NCBI GenBank assembly: GCA_028023455.1
Contig: JAQFVV010012446.1
Coordinates: forward strand, 7,319,501 to 7,383,500
DNA: 64,000 bases
Reading direction: 5' to 3'
Origin: Epiperipatus broadwayi
Lineage: Eukaryota > Onychophora > Udeonychophora > Euonychophora > Peripatidae
In this document: piece by piece, positions 12,187-24,719 of the stretch
Layout of the letters: each line of letters begins with the position of its first letter
How positions within the stretch are numbered: position 1 is the stretch's first letter
Notes under the pieces: generated by a model
The model's input: the letters and a program-made list of their open reading frames with translations, nothing else
What the model was told of the DNA's origin: nothing
Databases searched by the model: none
Position numbers and translations under genes: made by a program

Positions 12187-13013
12187 TATATCAGGTGCAG
12201 AGCAAGATATATAATTAACTACAAAAGTAGTTAAGTGTTGGTTATCTTCGGATAACAATTTTAATAAATATGATATTTAAAAAAAAAAAAAGAAGAAAAG
12301 GGTAGACCATTAAGTTAGAAAAAAAATAAAAAGATTTCTTTTTGTTCATAAATTAAAATAATGAAAAGCAAATAAAGAAAGGAAAAAATATTAAGTTTAA
12401 CATAAAAGGGATTTTAAACTGAAGACATTGATAAAACTTTAATGTTTAAAAGGGCGATCACTTGAAAGATGATAATGTTCAAATACTTATTTTATAATTT
12501 AATGTAATGATGTTTTAAATATTTTGTCTTACTATACAATTAATATTCTCTTCTCATAAGTTCTACATTTAAATTAAATTTATAATAGCTAGGGAGATAA
12601 GACTTCATATTCTACCGAATTAGTCATGATGTTTTAATAAGACTGATGGTGTGGTATATCCTATGCATTTCCCAGTGTGAGATGGTGCTCTGGTTTTTAA
12701 CATAATATAAATTTGAAATCCATAGAAGATCTAATTTCCCTTCAGTCATTTAGGAGTGATTAATGGTCTAGAAAGGTGACAGTTTGTAATATTCTTATTA
12801 TTATAGCCATGCCTGACCATTAGTATAATTTATGATTGAATTAAATTATATTTTACTCCTATCTCGTTTCATTTCTGTTATTTGGATTTGAGTGCAAAAT
12901 CTCAAAGATTATTTTTAATTATTAAGCATTAACTTTTCATATCTGTATGATTATTATAATTTATGCTAAATTAACTTTGATGAGAATATTTGACAAATGG
13001 CAGAACTGTTACA
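12187..13013 (+). repeat. 5' LTR of the degenerate gypsy-like element
   Basis: It matches 16711-17965 over several hundred bases, for example the shared AGGAGTGATTAATGGTCTAG and GTTATTTGGATTTGAGTG. Relative to the right LTR it lacks about 390 bp around 12300-12355, through either a deletion here or an insertion there. Confidence 0.8.
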
Positions 13014-13015
13014 AT

Positions 13016-13120
13016 TGGTGCTTAACACGTGTGCTTGAGAATGACCCTGAGTATGTCATTTATAAATTGGCATTTAATGTGAGTGCTTGATACTGACTCT
13101 GATTATTTAATAAAATAATA
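13016..13120 (+). repeat. PBS region tandemly duplicated, 52-bp period
   Basis: Two bases after the LTR, TGGTGCTTAACACGTGTGC followed by TTGAGAATGACCC resembles the gypsy PBS TGGCGCC..AACGTGGGGC. A second version starting TGGCATTTAATGTGAGTGC begins exactly 52 bases later (13068). The two units diverge, so the duplication is old. Confidence 0.6.
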
Positions 13121-13428
13121 ATTTGGTGAGAAATGTGAAAACAGAAAAGAGATAATTAAAATAATAAATGAATTGAATTTTATAGTGGTTGAATTTGATG
13201 TGGTGAGAAAATACAAGTAAATAATATAATTAAATGTGCATATTAATAATTATGGCAAACTTGTGAAATGGCAGGTGATAAATAATGACAGGTAGTAATA
13301 AATAGGACTACAGAGTGAAAGGGTGGATGGTCACACCAATTTATTGAATAAGAAATTTAGCAAAAATAATTTTAAAATAGTTTATTAAAAACAAATAAAT
13401 ATTATAGTTAAATATTGTGATTAATTAG

Positions 13429-14900
13429 ATGCATACTAGATTGAAAGCAAAAATGCAGGCTCCAGAAAAAGCAGAAAACATTTCTAGTGAGGACCAAATT
13501 AAAGATCCGTAGAAATTTCAAATAAAGATGAGTTAGTCTTGCATTGGTGGTCGAGAGATCAGCGTGACTGCTTTGTAAAGAGGCAGTTGCCCGGGTTGCG
13601 GGTTCGCGTCCCGGCCGATGCTATGACACTTAAAAAAAAAAAAAAAAAAAGATGAGTTTATGGCAATGATGCATAAAATATTAGAAATGAAGGATATAAG
13701 GTTTGAGAATCAAAATAAAGAGACAGCTATAAAATATTTGAAAAATCTGAAAATCAAATGAAAGAAATGGCCATAAAATCTGAAAATCAAAACAAAGAGA
13801 CTGCCATAACATTTGAAAACCAAAGTAAAATATTAGAAAAAAATATGGTCAAAACAAAGAGACATCTATAAAATTTGAAAAATAAAATGAAATGTTTGAA
13901 AAACTGGAATCTCAAATTAAAAGGGGATATGAACAAATGAGGGAAGAAATTATAAAAAAGTTACTGGGAGATTTAACCTAGATTAAGAATAAAGTTGAAT
14001 AGGCATGCCAGGAAATACAAAAAAATAAAATTGAGCAAGAAAGCAAGATAGAATTGCTACATGAGGTAATAGAAGGGATAAAACAGAAAATCATAGAGAA
14101 TTAGAGCAGATTCATTTAGAAATAACTACTATTGTTGAAAAATTTGAAAAGACAGAGATAGAAGGTAATAAGGAACATGGAAAACCAATAAAGATGATAG
14201 AATCTTTTGAGAGATAGATAATAAGATAAATAGAAATTTAAATCATTTGAATGATGCTGGACAGGAAAATGATTAATTTAGACTCCCATATACTTATTAA
14301 TTCACATGCGGTTGTTAACCAATTTTTAAAAATTAGAATTTTTTCGGGGGATGCAGGTGAAGCTCTTATAGAGTATCTAAATAGTTTGGAGATATTTCTG
14401 TATAAACCAGTTGAGTGAAAAGGCTAAAATTGCGATTACATGTAGTCATTTACAAGGGGCCTCTCAAGCATGGTGGGATTCTCTATTTGAAAAGCCTCAA
14501 AATTTCAATGATTACAAGACAGACCTTATTATCAAGTCACTCAAGTGAGGATTACCAAGAAAATCTTAAGCATCAAATATCACAAGAAATATGGCGACCT
14601 GGTGAACCCTTCTCTTCATTTTTTCAAAGACAAGTGACTAAACATAGGGTTTTAATATCCAGTCCACTGTTAGAGAATCAAATTATTAGAATAATAAAGT
14701 ACAGTTTTCCTAATAATATAGAGCAGATGTTGATTGATACAGAAAGAAAAACTGTTGAACAGGTTTCTGAGATATTGAATATGTTTGATAGTAGTAGATC
14801 TACATATGAAGCAAAGGAGAGGAGATTTAAAGGCAAGAACACAAACCAGATGTAAATTCAATGGAGTACAGGAGTAGAAGAAATTCATGAAATGGAAAGA
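13429..14900 (+). pseudogene. gag relic of the gypsy-like element
   Basis: A likely start ATG lies at 13429. A long Lys/Glu/Asn-rich coiled-coil part follows with repeated EN-Q-KE units (about 13655-14280) and many stops. A capsid-like part comes next: GDAGEALIEYL near 14350-14385, QGASQAWWDSLF near 14450-14490, then a 146-codon open stretch (14415-14855) whose second half contains WRPGEPFSSFFQRQ. The double tryptophan and the following pattern fit the retrotransposon gag (capsid) family. At least one frameshift (near 14545) and a SINE insertion (13536-13648) break it. It would have formed the particle shell and has no product now. Confidence 0.65.
13536..13648 (+). mobile_element. tRNA-derived SINE, copy 1
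   Basis: The body starts GTCTTGCATTGGTGGTCGAG (A-box region), contains a B-box-like GGGTTCGCGTCCCGGCC, ends GCTATGACAC and has a poly(A) tail of about 18. Direct repeats AAGATGAGTT (13525-13534) and AAGATGAGTTTA (13649-13660) flank it, as expected for LINE-mediated insertion. The TGGTCGAGAGG A-box and long arm point to a type II (Leu/Ser-like) tRNA ancestor. It interrupts the gag relic. Confidence 0.88.
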
Positions 14901-15440
14901 AGATTTACTGATAGTATAGGACTAGGATCTTTAGGCACACTGGAAGGGATTAAGATATTGCTCTTAAAAAAAATTTACAGTAAACCTAGGGGTGATTCAC
15001 AGTTGCCTAGTACTAGTCATACTATGCCTAAAAAATAGCTGGAGAGAGAAAAAGTTTAATCCTGTTATAAATTTGGATGGCTTTATCTTATCAAAGACCA
15101 TGGATCTGATTAATGAGCTTAAGTATGAATGAAAAATAAAATAAAGTGAGATGTTAATAGTTAAGATACTTTTAAAACTTTAATTATCTATTATGCATAT
15201 AATATTTGCTATTATACCTTATGAAATTAAGAATCACGGCTATCATAGAGGTGAAGTTATTAACTTATATGTGGCTTTATATTCACAGAAAAAAATTATC
15301 ATCTACAGAACATGATCTTTTTATTGTTTTATTATTATTCCGTATGAAAAGATAATGAGAGTTTGAAACTGCCCATTCTATAAATTTCTCTTTTGGATAG
15401 GTGTTCTATGCCGGTCATATAATACATAGTTTTGTAAGAT

Positions 15441-15737
15441 ATGACCGAAGCAAAACATAGATTAATAAAAACAGAAGATCTAAGAATAAATAAATGGAAA
15501 ACCTGTAGCCAAACTTTTCAGTTAGGTGATAAAGTTATCATTTGGATTAATCCCGTAGGTCACCCTGAAAAATATGTCTGTAAAAAATTTCAAAAAATTT
15601 ATGATGACCCACTCACTATTATTTGCCAATATAACAATAATAGTTTTGTATTGGATAATGAAGGAATAGAAAGAGGAACATACAATGCTCACTCTTTGAA
15701 ACTTGTCAAAGAGAAATTAAGTAGTGATGATGAGTAG
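15441..15737 (+). pseudogene. Integrase C-terminal fragment, gypsy-like
   Basis: A 98-codon open frame contains QTFQLGDKVIIW, then CKKFQKIYDDPLTII, then a YNNNSFVLDN-like strand and a final NAHSLKLVKE. This is the layout of the small beta-barrel C-terminal domain of gypsy integrases (F.xGDxV ... K....GP..I ... Y.L ... H...LK). That domain binds DNA during integration. The catalytic core and zinc finger that should precede it are absent. The initial ATG is fortuitous. A missing pol between gag and this fragment indicates a large internal deletion. Confidence 0.6.
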
Positions 15738-16094
15738 GTGGTTTAATAAGTTAGAGATATAGGATGCAAGGTTTATAGTATGAATGTTAATGGTGGATTG
15801 AAAATATTTGTATGATTAAGCCTTTTCTTTGAGGAGTTGGCCAAGCTGCAGGTATGTGCGTGTTCTCAAAACCCCCATGAGTGAGGCACCACTTGAAAGA
15901 TATTCTGGGCTCACTAAAGAGTAACTGGTGGAAAGGAATTCCTTGTGAAATGATAATTATAAATTGTAAGTTAAAACTGATGTTTTCCTGACATTTGTAA
16001 AAGGCTTTCCAAACCACAGGTCCCTGGTTAGCAATCATATATTGCACAATTAGGCTCATAAGGTAGTGCAACATCCTTAAAAAAATTAAAATTG

Positions 16095-16640
16095 GGTTTA
16101 GTTAATACTTAGTCAGTTTACTTTAGTATTGGAAATGATTTAAAACTTAGTACCGCTACTATTTTGATTTCCAGCTCATTATCAAGGTTAATTAATATTA
16201 AATATCACATGATCACTATTTCTTATGCTAGCACATTACTGTTATTAAAAAAGGCAAAACTCTCCATACAGTAATGCCACCCAGTGCCAACCAGAGTAAT
16301 CAATGGACGCCAGAAGGCTTGCTTGCGCATAAAATCCCTATCTAGTGCCTACTGCACGGAGTGACACTACTGTTAATTAATATTGTTAGTTTACTTTTGT
16401 ATGGAAAGGTGATTTTAAACTTAATATCTCTATTATTTTGATCTGGAGTTCATCATCCAGTTTAATCAACATTTTAGTCAGTTAACTTTTATATGAAAAA
16501 GTGATTTTAAATTTGGTATCTGCATTTATTGAGTTTACTTTATTATTGAAAGTGTTTTCAAATTTGCTATCTCACTTACTTAATTTCTAGTTCATTATTA
16601 AGGTTATATGTATGAATTTAATAATATTAATGTTTAGTGT
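16095..16640 (+). repeat. Degenerate tandem repeats, about 80-90 bp unit
   Basis: At least four diverged units share TTTACTTT.GTAT...GTGATTTTAAA.TT.GTATCT and TCATTATCAAGGTTA-like segments. They lie between the integrase relic and the 3' LTR. A foldback element (16200-16372) is inserted between two units. Confidence 0.6.
16200..16372 (+). mobile_element. Foldback element family, short copy
   Basis: It contains the family's arm (CAAAACTCTCCATACAG, CCAGAGTAATCAATGGACGC, GCCAGAAGGCTTG) but lacks most of the second arm. The 12-bp repeat TTAATTAATATT flanks it exactly (16188-16199 and 16373-16384). Removing one copy restores the surrounding tandem repeat. Confidence 0.75.
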
Positions 16641-16710
16641 AGAAATAAAATCATTCAATCCTCAAAGATCTGAATTGACTTATTTTATTTCTAACCTAGT
16701 TGGAGGGCAA

Positions 16711-17965
16711 TGTATCAGTTGCAAAACAAGATACATAGTTGACTACTAGAGTAGTTAAGTGCTGATTATCTTTGGATAACAATTTTAATAAAAATGATAT
16801 TAAAAAGAAAAGGCAAGTTAGAAAAAAAAAGATTTTTTGTTTGTTTACAATTTAAAATTTGCTTGTATAATCTCTAAGATTAAGATTCAAAGATCAGTTA
16901 TTCAAAGTTTAAATAATTAAAATCTGATTTTTTTTTTCCCCTTAAAAAAAAAAAAAAAAGATTTAAATTTTACTTTGTTAGAATATCAATTTATAAAGGG
17001 ATTTGTATTATAACAAATATTTTTTTTTTGCTATAAGCAAAAAGAATAACTGGAACTGCAATTTCTGAGTTCTGCTAAACCTATGGGGGAAAAAATGCTT
17101 ACAAATAATTACTGAAAGTCCTCTCCTACGGAATATTTGTCTTTAGAGAGGTGAAGATATGATCTAAAGGAATAAGATCTTAATAAATTTAAATTTGCTA
17201 AAGGAATTAAAAAAAAAAAAAAATTGTTTCTACATTTTCAATGCTGATATAGACTCCATAATGAAAAGCAAACAAAGGAAAAAATATTAAGCTTAACATA
17301 AAAGGGGTTTTAAACTGAAGACATTGATAAAGCTTTAGTGCTTAAAAGGCTGATCACTTGAAGTTATGGTAATGTTTAAATACTTATTATTTTATTATTT
17401 AAGGTAATGATGTTTGAAATATTTTATATGACTTATGTATAATAGATATTTTTTTTGTCAATTATTAATCTGACCTTCTGTTTGTCTTCTCATAAGCTCT
17501 ACCATTTAAATTATAATTTAAATTTATAATAGTTAGGGAGATAAGAGTTCATATTCTACCGAATTAGTCATGGTAGTGTTTTAGTAAGACTGATGGTGTG
17601 GTATATTCTCTTATAAATTCCCCAGTTTGGGATGGCGCTCTGATTTTTAACCTAATATAAATTTGAAATCCACAGAGGATATAATTTCCCTCCAGTCATT
17701 TAGGAGTGATTAATGGTCTAGAAAGGTGACATAGTTTGTAATATTCTTATTATTATAGCTGTCTGACTATTAATATAATTTATGATTGAATTAAATTATA
17801 TTTTATTCCTATCTTGTTTCATTTCTGTTATTTGGATTTGAGTGTGAAATCTCAAAGATTACTTTAATTATTAAGCATTAACTTTTCATATCTGTATGAT
17901 TATAATAATTTATGCTAAATTAACTTCGATGATCACATTTGACAAATGGCAGGACTGTTATATAT
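16711..17965 (+). repeat. 3' LTR of the degenerate gypsy-like element
   Basis: It is homologous to 12187-13013 and starts with TG at 16711. It has about 390 bp (around 16830-17250) not found in the 5' LTR. It ends ACTGTTATA before a TA-rich stretch. Confidence 0.78.
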
Positions 17966-20900
17966 ATATTTGTATTTTTAGGTTATAATTTATTAATATT
18001 AAATAAACATTTGAAAACAAATTATTAAGTAATCTAATATTTATTTTCTTAGAAAAGAAAACTATCTTCTAACCATAGGTTCTGTTAAGTAGGTCATGGT
18101 TTTAAAATGCAGTCAAAAAATATAGCTATTATCAGAAAAAGGCTGGCATGAAATGTGCTCAATGAATATTATTATATATCATTCTTAACAAATTCCATTG
18201 AGATTTTATTAAAACTTAGAAAATCCTTACATTAAATTTACCAATTTATATATATAAAAAAAAAAACAACTAATAACTTTAAAAATAAATTTATAATTAT
18301 TATTTTTTTAATAATAATTATCATATTTTCTCTGCTTTATTGTATTCTATGTTATGTTAGCTTTGCAAAACATAATATTTTATTTCTGACATGTAAAGTT
18401 ATTGCAAAAATTACATCTGTGACATTTATAAATAGAAAATATGGTGCATAGGGTAGTGAACACATTTAAAATAATCAATAATTGATTACAAATTTAATGA
18501 TAAAAAAAGAACCTCTTCATTCTTAATGCAAATTCCCGTTTGAATTATAAGAATTTTAAAATAACACTATACAGCATATGTTTACAAAATGCTAATATGA
18601 CCATTATTTTCTCTTTGATTAAAACTATTGATTGTATGTAAAATTACATAATTATTACTTTTGTGCTTAAATTTGTTCATTTTCTACAGTATTATATTGC
18701 CTGGCATTGCTAAGAAGTAGGCTTCCATTCTAAACTATTTTTTCAAGTTTCAAAAAGTCCTAAAATTTTCTTTAGATAGTTAGTTAATCCTTAGAATATA
18801 ATCAGCCAACAAATTATTAATACTAAGTCCATGGACAGCCATTCATAGCTAAAAGGTAAAACAAAAAAGAAAAAAAAACGTTAATTATCTATTATCACCT
18901 AACAATCGAATAGCCATTACTTAGTGAAAAATGACATGTTGTCAAGAAGTATTAGAAAGCTGTTTCATCTTTTATCTGTGAATAATAATCATTTTAATTG
19001 TAGTGAACTGAAAATGCTTATTTAATATAAATAAGTTGAAAACAAAATACGCCTTAAAAATGTTGTAAGTTTGATTGAGAGTATGCTATATATAATTCAA
19101 GATGGTATTAATGAAATAAAAGAAAGAATTAAAAGTGATATATATTTTTAAAGGGAACAAAATTTGTTTGACTTAAGAAAAATATGTTTGCTATATGGAT
19201 AAATAAACATATCAGAATGTAAAAAAAAAATGCTCACAATATCTTTACAAGGATTTAAAGAAATGTGAAGATGAGAAAAACCTTTTAGGAAAGTTTAGAT
19301 TATTTATTTTTTAAGATGTGAAACAAGTATGAGGAAGTTGCATTGGATGATAAAAATGATATGGATGGAATATCTGATAGGAATAAAGTAGTTAGAATGC
19401 GAAAAATAATCTATAAGAACTCTAACATCATATATGTGGCAGTAGCAAATCATCAGTAAAACACCGTAACATATTAGAAGAGATTAACCTTGCATGCATA
19501 ATGTACTATTATCAATGTTGCTCAAATTGTGATCGATTAAACTAAGTCAATAATGTGTAACAATCAATTTTTTAGGGCGAAAGACATCAAACTTACAGAG
19601 ATTAATAAAAAAATGGTGATAAGATTTAGAACAAATTAGTAGAAGAATGGAAACTAACATCCAATCAGAACAGACTTCAATAATCCAAAAGTATACCCCA
19701 ATTATATAAAGTATCTAGTGCAAGATGAAAATGATTCATAATTTCTTCTACAATTGCTGACATACAGTAATATAATCAGTTGTGGTTCAATAAACACATT
19801 AAGCCAAGATAATTTTAGTTGTGTGAGAAAATTAGTTCAATGTGGATTCTAAAACAATTGTCAGATCGACACAATTTCAAACCAAGTGATCAATCAACAA
19901 AAACACCAGTGAAAAGAGATTACAATTATGCGATGTAATGAAAATCCAAGACTGTTGCTGGTGATGAAAAATATGTTCATTCTTTTGACCCCTAAAAGAT
20001 AAAACAGGTGCAGAAAAAATGTGTTCTCAATATTAAAAAAGTATCAAACTTGTATTTTTGGCCAGAGAAAACACAATAATCTTATTTAATAACACACACG
20101 AGCCTGTTCCAAAATTCTATCAAAAATATAAACTCATTGCTAACACAAAATAACACTGAGCTTTGCTTCAGGAAATGTTTACTACAAAAAAAAAAGGTTA
20201 GGGTCAAAAAATTGCTCTTTCATACCAAAAGAATGCCAAGTTCTGTATAATAACTGCTGAAATGGAAATTAAAATCTCCACTATGACATTTTGCAACATT
20301 CAACATATATAGACTTTTTCTACTTTGTCTTATGCTTGTGAAAAAAAAAGTAATTATTATGTTTAGTAGTGATAAAAAAAAAAAAGAAGAAAGAAACAAT
20401 GAATGTATGGTTTCAGAAATTTGTAATAACATTTTTCTCCTTATAAACTATGAAGATTACATTAATAAGGAAAAGTTTTTTAAACAGTCATCCAATAAAA
20501 ACAGTGAAGGCAAGGCATTACTTGTTTGGCTAAATAATTGCAAAGTAATAAAAAAATTGTAGGAATACATAAATAGCTATTAACTGATTAATCAATCGGA
20601 TGACTAATTAGCTTAGCTAAGAGATACCTGTATGATCAAAATATCATAGCCTGCTCACAATTTGAAGAAAAAAAATCTAGGCATTAGGAAGCATAGCAGG
20701 AAGATTATTATTATATGATGAGTTCCTTCAAGAAATATGTTAAAATTGAAAGGTACAAGTAGAAACAAAAGTTACTCCATATTTATGTATCCAGAAAAAG
20801 CACATTCAAATCTGAAAATGAATTGAATAAAATTGTTTTAATGCTTCAAAATTTTCCCAAAGAAATTATATATATATAAATAAGGTTGCTATTGTATATA

Positions 20901-21606
20901 TGCACCCACATCCTTTTAATAGATTTACTTAAGATTAATAATATTCATCTCATTCTTAAAAACAATTACTTTAAAAAACTTTAAGATAGAATTTCTAAAT
21001 AATCTTTAAAGTCTGGAAATATAAATTACATCTTTCATAAATAACACTTTTTAAAATTATTTTGCTTAATTAGCAGAAAAATTAGATGGCTTCAAACAAT
21101 TACCCAGAGCTTTTAAACTATTATTGCATCAAGATCAATCTTCTCATTTCTACATCCAAAAAATTTTAAGTTTTTTGTTTTATTCTAAAATTTAAATGTG
21201 AAAATTTATCTTCTTTTTATGCAGGAATTCTTATTGTCACAAATAATATGTTAAAAAAAAAGTGTTATGAAAGGCGGCCATATTGATACAAAAACATACA
21301 CAATGACACTGCAGTACTTATTTAAAAATACATGTGGAATAAATAAGCACAAAGTTAAAATTTTTGCATAAAAATAAAATATTTATAATAAATTAAGGTA
21401 CTTTGGGCTGCGACATAATTCTCTGGCCATAATTATTCTAAGCAATTTTCGATATTCAGTTTATTTAATTCAAATCTTTTATTTATATCATATTTCATAA
21501 TACAACAACAACCACAAAATATGCATTGCATAAAGTATATGTTAAGGGTAGGATAACATTCAACAATTATCATTTACAAAAAAAAAAAAAAACCCAAAAG
21601 AATTTT
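17966..21606. other. AT-rich stretch, no recognisable gene
   Basis: Nothing could be assigned. Around 19300-20560 the plus strand has some longer, more codon-like pieces with many stops. They could be a very old transposon-coding relic, but no motif is recognisable. The 76-codon frame at 20332-20562 is Lys/Asn-rich and not convincing. Confidence 0.5.
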
Positions 21607-21836
21607 AAATCAACTATGCACTTTAATACTGTTTCACAATACTTTAATTACAACCCTCTTTGACAGTTTTATTTATATCTCCAAAAGTTCTGAAGAAGAT
21701 TGCTGGGGCAATCAAAACTATCAAAGAGGGATGGAGATATAAATAAAAGTTCTGAAGAAGATTGCTGGGGCAGTCGAAACTATCAAAGGTTCTAATTAAA
21801 GCATTGTAAAACAGTATTAAAGTGAATAGTTGATTT
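21607..21836. mobile_element. MITE with about 55-bp terminal inverted repeats
   Basis: The left end AAATCAACTATGCACTTTAA is the reverse complement, with few mismatches, of the right end (TTAAAGTGAATAGTTGATTT). The arms extend about 55 bp. The interior contains a direct duplication of TTCTGAAGAAGATTGCTGGG and a second inverted pair (TTTTATTTATATCTCC / GGAGATATAAATAAAA). No coding capacity and no clear target duplication. Confidence 0.75.
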
Positions 21837-24136
21837 ATTATTATACATTTGACAATGCAATAAGAAAGATTTTTTTTTTATGTGCAATTTTTAAGATTAA
21901 ATTTGCTGATAGTAATTTTGTCGTTCAAATCTAAGAGGATGATAGAAAGATGATTTTTTTATATTTTTATAATATAATCTTTTTAAATTATATTTCTTAA
22001 TAATTAGCCATGAAGATGTATCAATATTTTTCAGTATTTAAGGATTTTCACTTTAACCATTAATTGCTTCAATTTTATCTATAACAACAGTTTAATTTTT
22101 GTTATCGTTATACGCAAGGTCAAGTAAAGTTATATTTTTTTACCATGTAAATTGTCATTCAGTTTTTATCTCATCTCTTTGAACCTTGTAAGTGAATCCA
22201 ACATAGAAATTAGAAGTTTATCAAATTTTAAGTCAGTTCTAATTGTGGCTCAGGTATTATATTTTAATATTTCATTTGCTTATGATAATTTCTACTTTCC
22301 CATTTAAAAACGGCATCTTCATTTAAATTTTATAAAGCATTGATAACATAAAAATTATACAAATCTTTAAAAATTAAAAATGTAATCAAGCATCTTTATT
22401 GCAAATACAGAAAATGACTGTTATATTTTTAAATCGCTTGTATATATCAATAGTTTTACTTTTTTTGAAGCTCTATTCCAAAAACTTTTATCACAATATT
22501 CTATAATTTTTAAAATCATGACATCTTGTGCACTGGTAAATGGTTGAATTCAAAAATTAAATATCAATATCAAAGAAGGTGAATTTAATCATATCCAGTG
22601 CAAAATGCCATATAACTTCCAAAGCAACAAAACATTTAATTATTTTATTTGCTCAATCATAATGAAAGAGGATTTCCTGTAAGTTTTAGAATAATGAGAC
22701 GAGAAGTGGTGAAAATGGTCATTGAATGATATAGATCAAAAGAGATTAATATCTATAATTAATACTAAAAAAAAACCATAAGGTGAAAAATCAAAGAAAG
22801 AATTATTAGAAAATTCGTGCATAACTAAAAAGGATATAATTGAATATAGACAGAAAAATTAATTATCTTCTGTTCTGTTAATATATATTTAGAAAGTTGT
22901 GAAAGGTTATTTTGATAAGGAACAAAATTAGAACTGAGTATAAGGGTTAATATTATCAGATTTGTGGAAACATTAACAAAATATTACGTAAGATTGATGG
23001 AACTTGCAGAAAGATTGATAATGCTTTTAAATATTTGGGAAAAGATGAATATTAAAAAATGCAAAGGCTAATCAGATTAATGGTAGATTAATGTTTTGTT
23101 TGATGTACAGTTTTACATTAAGTAGAGTGATGGGCAATTACAAAGAGAGGGGATTGAATAAGTTAGAGATGGGAATTTGAAGAGAATGAAGAAGATAACT
23201 TGAAATAATAAGATTAACAATGTAGAAAGATTGAAAAGAATAAGTGAAACAACAACATTTTTTTGAGAAAATAATAGATAAATTGGATTTGGTATATATT
23301 TTAAGACAGAGCAATTAGGAGAACTACTGGGACTGAAAAAGGTAAGAAAAGGAGCAAGCTAGTTAATAGTCTTAAGATGGAATACAGATGCAAGAATTTA
23401 AAGATCAGAGCAAGAGACAAAAAGCTTAGACAAGCTGGTCTATTTGATGACCTGTGGCTTTACAAAAGTGATCAGGTCAGAAAATAAACTTAACTGATGG
23501 ATATAAAATCTGTGTGAATGAATGGTGAATTAAAAAAAAAAGATACATAGTGATAAAAATTTATATATATATAGGTAAAGTCATTAAACATGTGATACTA
23601 TACTTTCAAACTACTCAAAAATTGCCTAGTTTGGACTATCAGTAATTTCTCATTGGCAACTTTTATATAACTTGAAAGCATATTTCATTTTGCATTAAAT
23701 ATGTAATGAATTTATTTACATATTAATTTGGTCTGCCAGATTCACTATTTGTTACACACACATATATATATATTGCATTACACTTCATCACTTAGAATAT
23801 CGTATCATTTTTTAGCACACATATGTGTTAAAAAAAGAAAAATAGTATTTTTATCTCAGTAAAATTCAGGAGGAGAAAAAAAAAATAAAATGGAAAAATC
23901 AATAATTTCAAGTATTTTAATGGAATTAAGATTATCCTTCGACTTTTTTTTATATTTAAAATGAAAAAAACATAGAACTGAAATTATAAAAGTTATATAA
24001 TTTTTTTTTATAATTATTATTGCTTTATAAGAACAAAAAATAGCAATAATCATACAATATTTATAACTATTAATTAGCTTCCCTTCATAAAGAAATTTCT
24101 AACTCCAGAAATAATAAAAAAAAGACAATATGTATA
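21837..24136. other. AT-rich stretch, possible LINE relic near 22.9-23.5 kb
   Basis: Mostly simple AT-rich DNA. Between about 22900 and 23500 the plus strand is purine-rich and frequently open (for example an FFEKIIDKLDLVY reading near 23270). That could be an old retrotransposon C-terminus, but I cannot tie it to a family. Confidence 0.35.
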
Positions 24137-24237
24137 TTTTTTCATGTGTCAAAACATCGGCCTGGAAGCGAACCCGCAAACCCAGGACAACTGCTTGTAA
24201 GGCAGCTGTGCGGACCCCTTGACCACTAACGCTTGGC
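24137..24237 (-). mobile_element. tRNA-derived SINE, copy 2
   Basis: The reverse complement starts GCCAAGCGTTAGTGGTCAAG, has a B-box-like GGGTTTGCGGGTTCGC and ends GACACATG plus A-tail. It belongs to the same family as the copies at 13.5, 57.4 and 58.7 kb. Imperfect flanking repeats ACAATATGTAT and ACAATATATTT support insertion by retroposition. Confidence 0.82.
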
Positions 24238-24719
24238 AAAACAATATATTTTAAGTGATTTTCATAATGACTACATAAACCCAAGCAATAAAACATGAGC
24301 ACATCCAGATGTTACATGCCAGATATAGGATAGAGTGAAGCTATCTTCAGTAGCAAACTTTTCCCCTCCCCTATTATATTCTTCAGTTAAACCTACTGCT
24401 AATGAAAACAAACAATACTGCACTTCAATAGAGTTTTTATAACAATCCTTATTCAATAAAATGTATTTTTCTCAGCAATTTATCATAATTTCGCCATTAA
24501 ATTGCTCCTCCTATCCAATCCAACAGAACAGTTTTTTTGTAATATATATTTACACTATAAACATCACAGTAATAGATCAACATCATTAGACATGAGAAGT
24601 TGAAAAACATGCCAACTGGTTTGAGTTCTTGACATCATATTTTCAGAATATTTTGATACAACCTAAAAATGGGATTAGTAGATCATTTCTACACAAAACA
24701 TTTGGGGAGATAAACAAAT

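Larger units (their letters stand above)
12187..17965 (+). mobile_element. Degenerate gypsy-like LTR retrotransposon
   Basis: Related direct repeats at 12187-13013 and 16711-17965 act as LTRs. The right one begins TGTATCAG. The left ends ACTGTTACA, followed two bases later by a TGG that starts a PBS-like segment. Inside are a gag relic (13429-14900) and an integrase C-terminal relic (15441-15737). Protease, RT and most of the integrase have been lost. TATAT repeats outside both ends suit a 5-bp target duplication, but the surrounding TA repeats make this weak. A SINE and a foldback element have landed in it. Confidence 0.75.

Noticed and set aside
13555-13640. tRNA gene (type II, A and B boxes)
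   Set aside because: The stem pairing is poor, a poly(A) tail and target duplications are present, and several near-identical copies exist in the window. It is a SINE, not a tRNA gene.
19300-20560. Transposase pseudogene (piggyBac-like suspicion)
   Set aside because: Some stretches look protein-like but no catalytic or family motif could be matched. Kept only as an unassigned stretch.
20332-20562. 76-codon plus-strand ORF and the overlapping minus ORF
   Set aside because: Low-complexity Lys/Asn composition around A-runs, with no motif.
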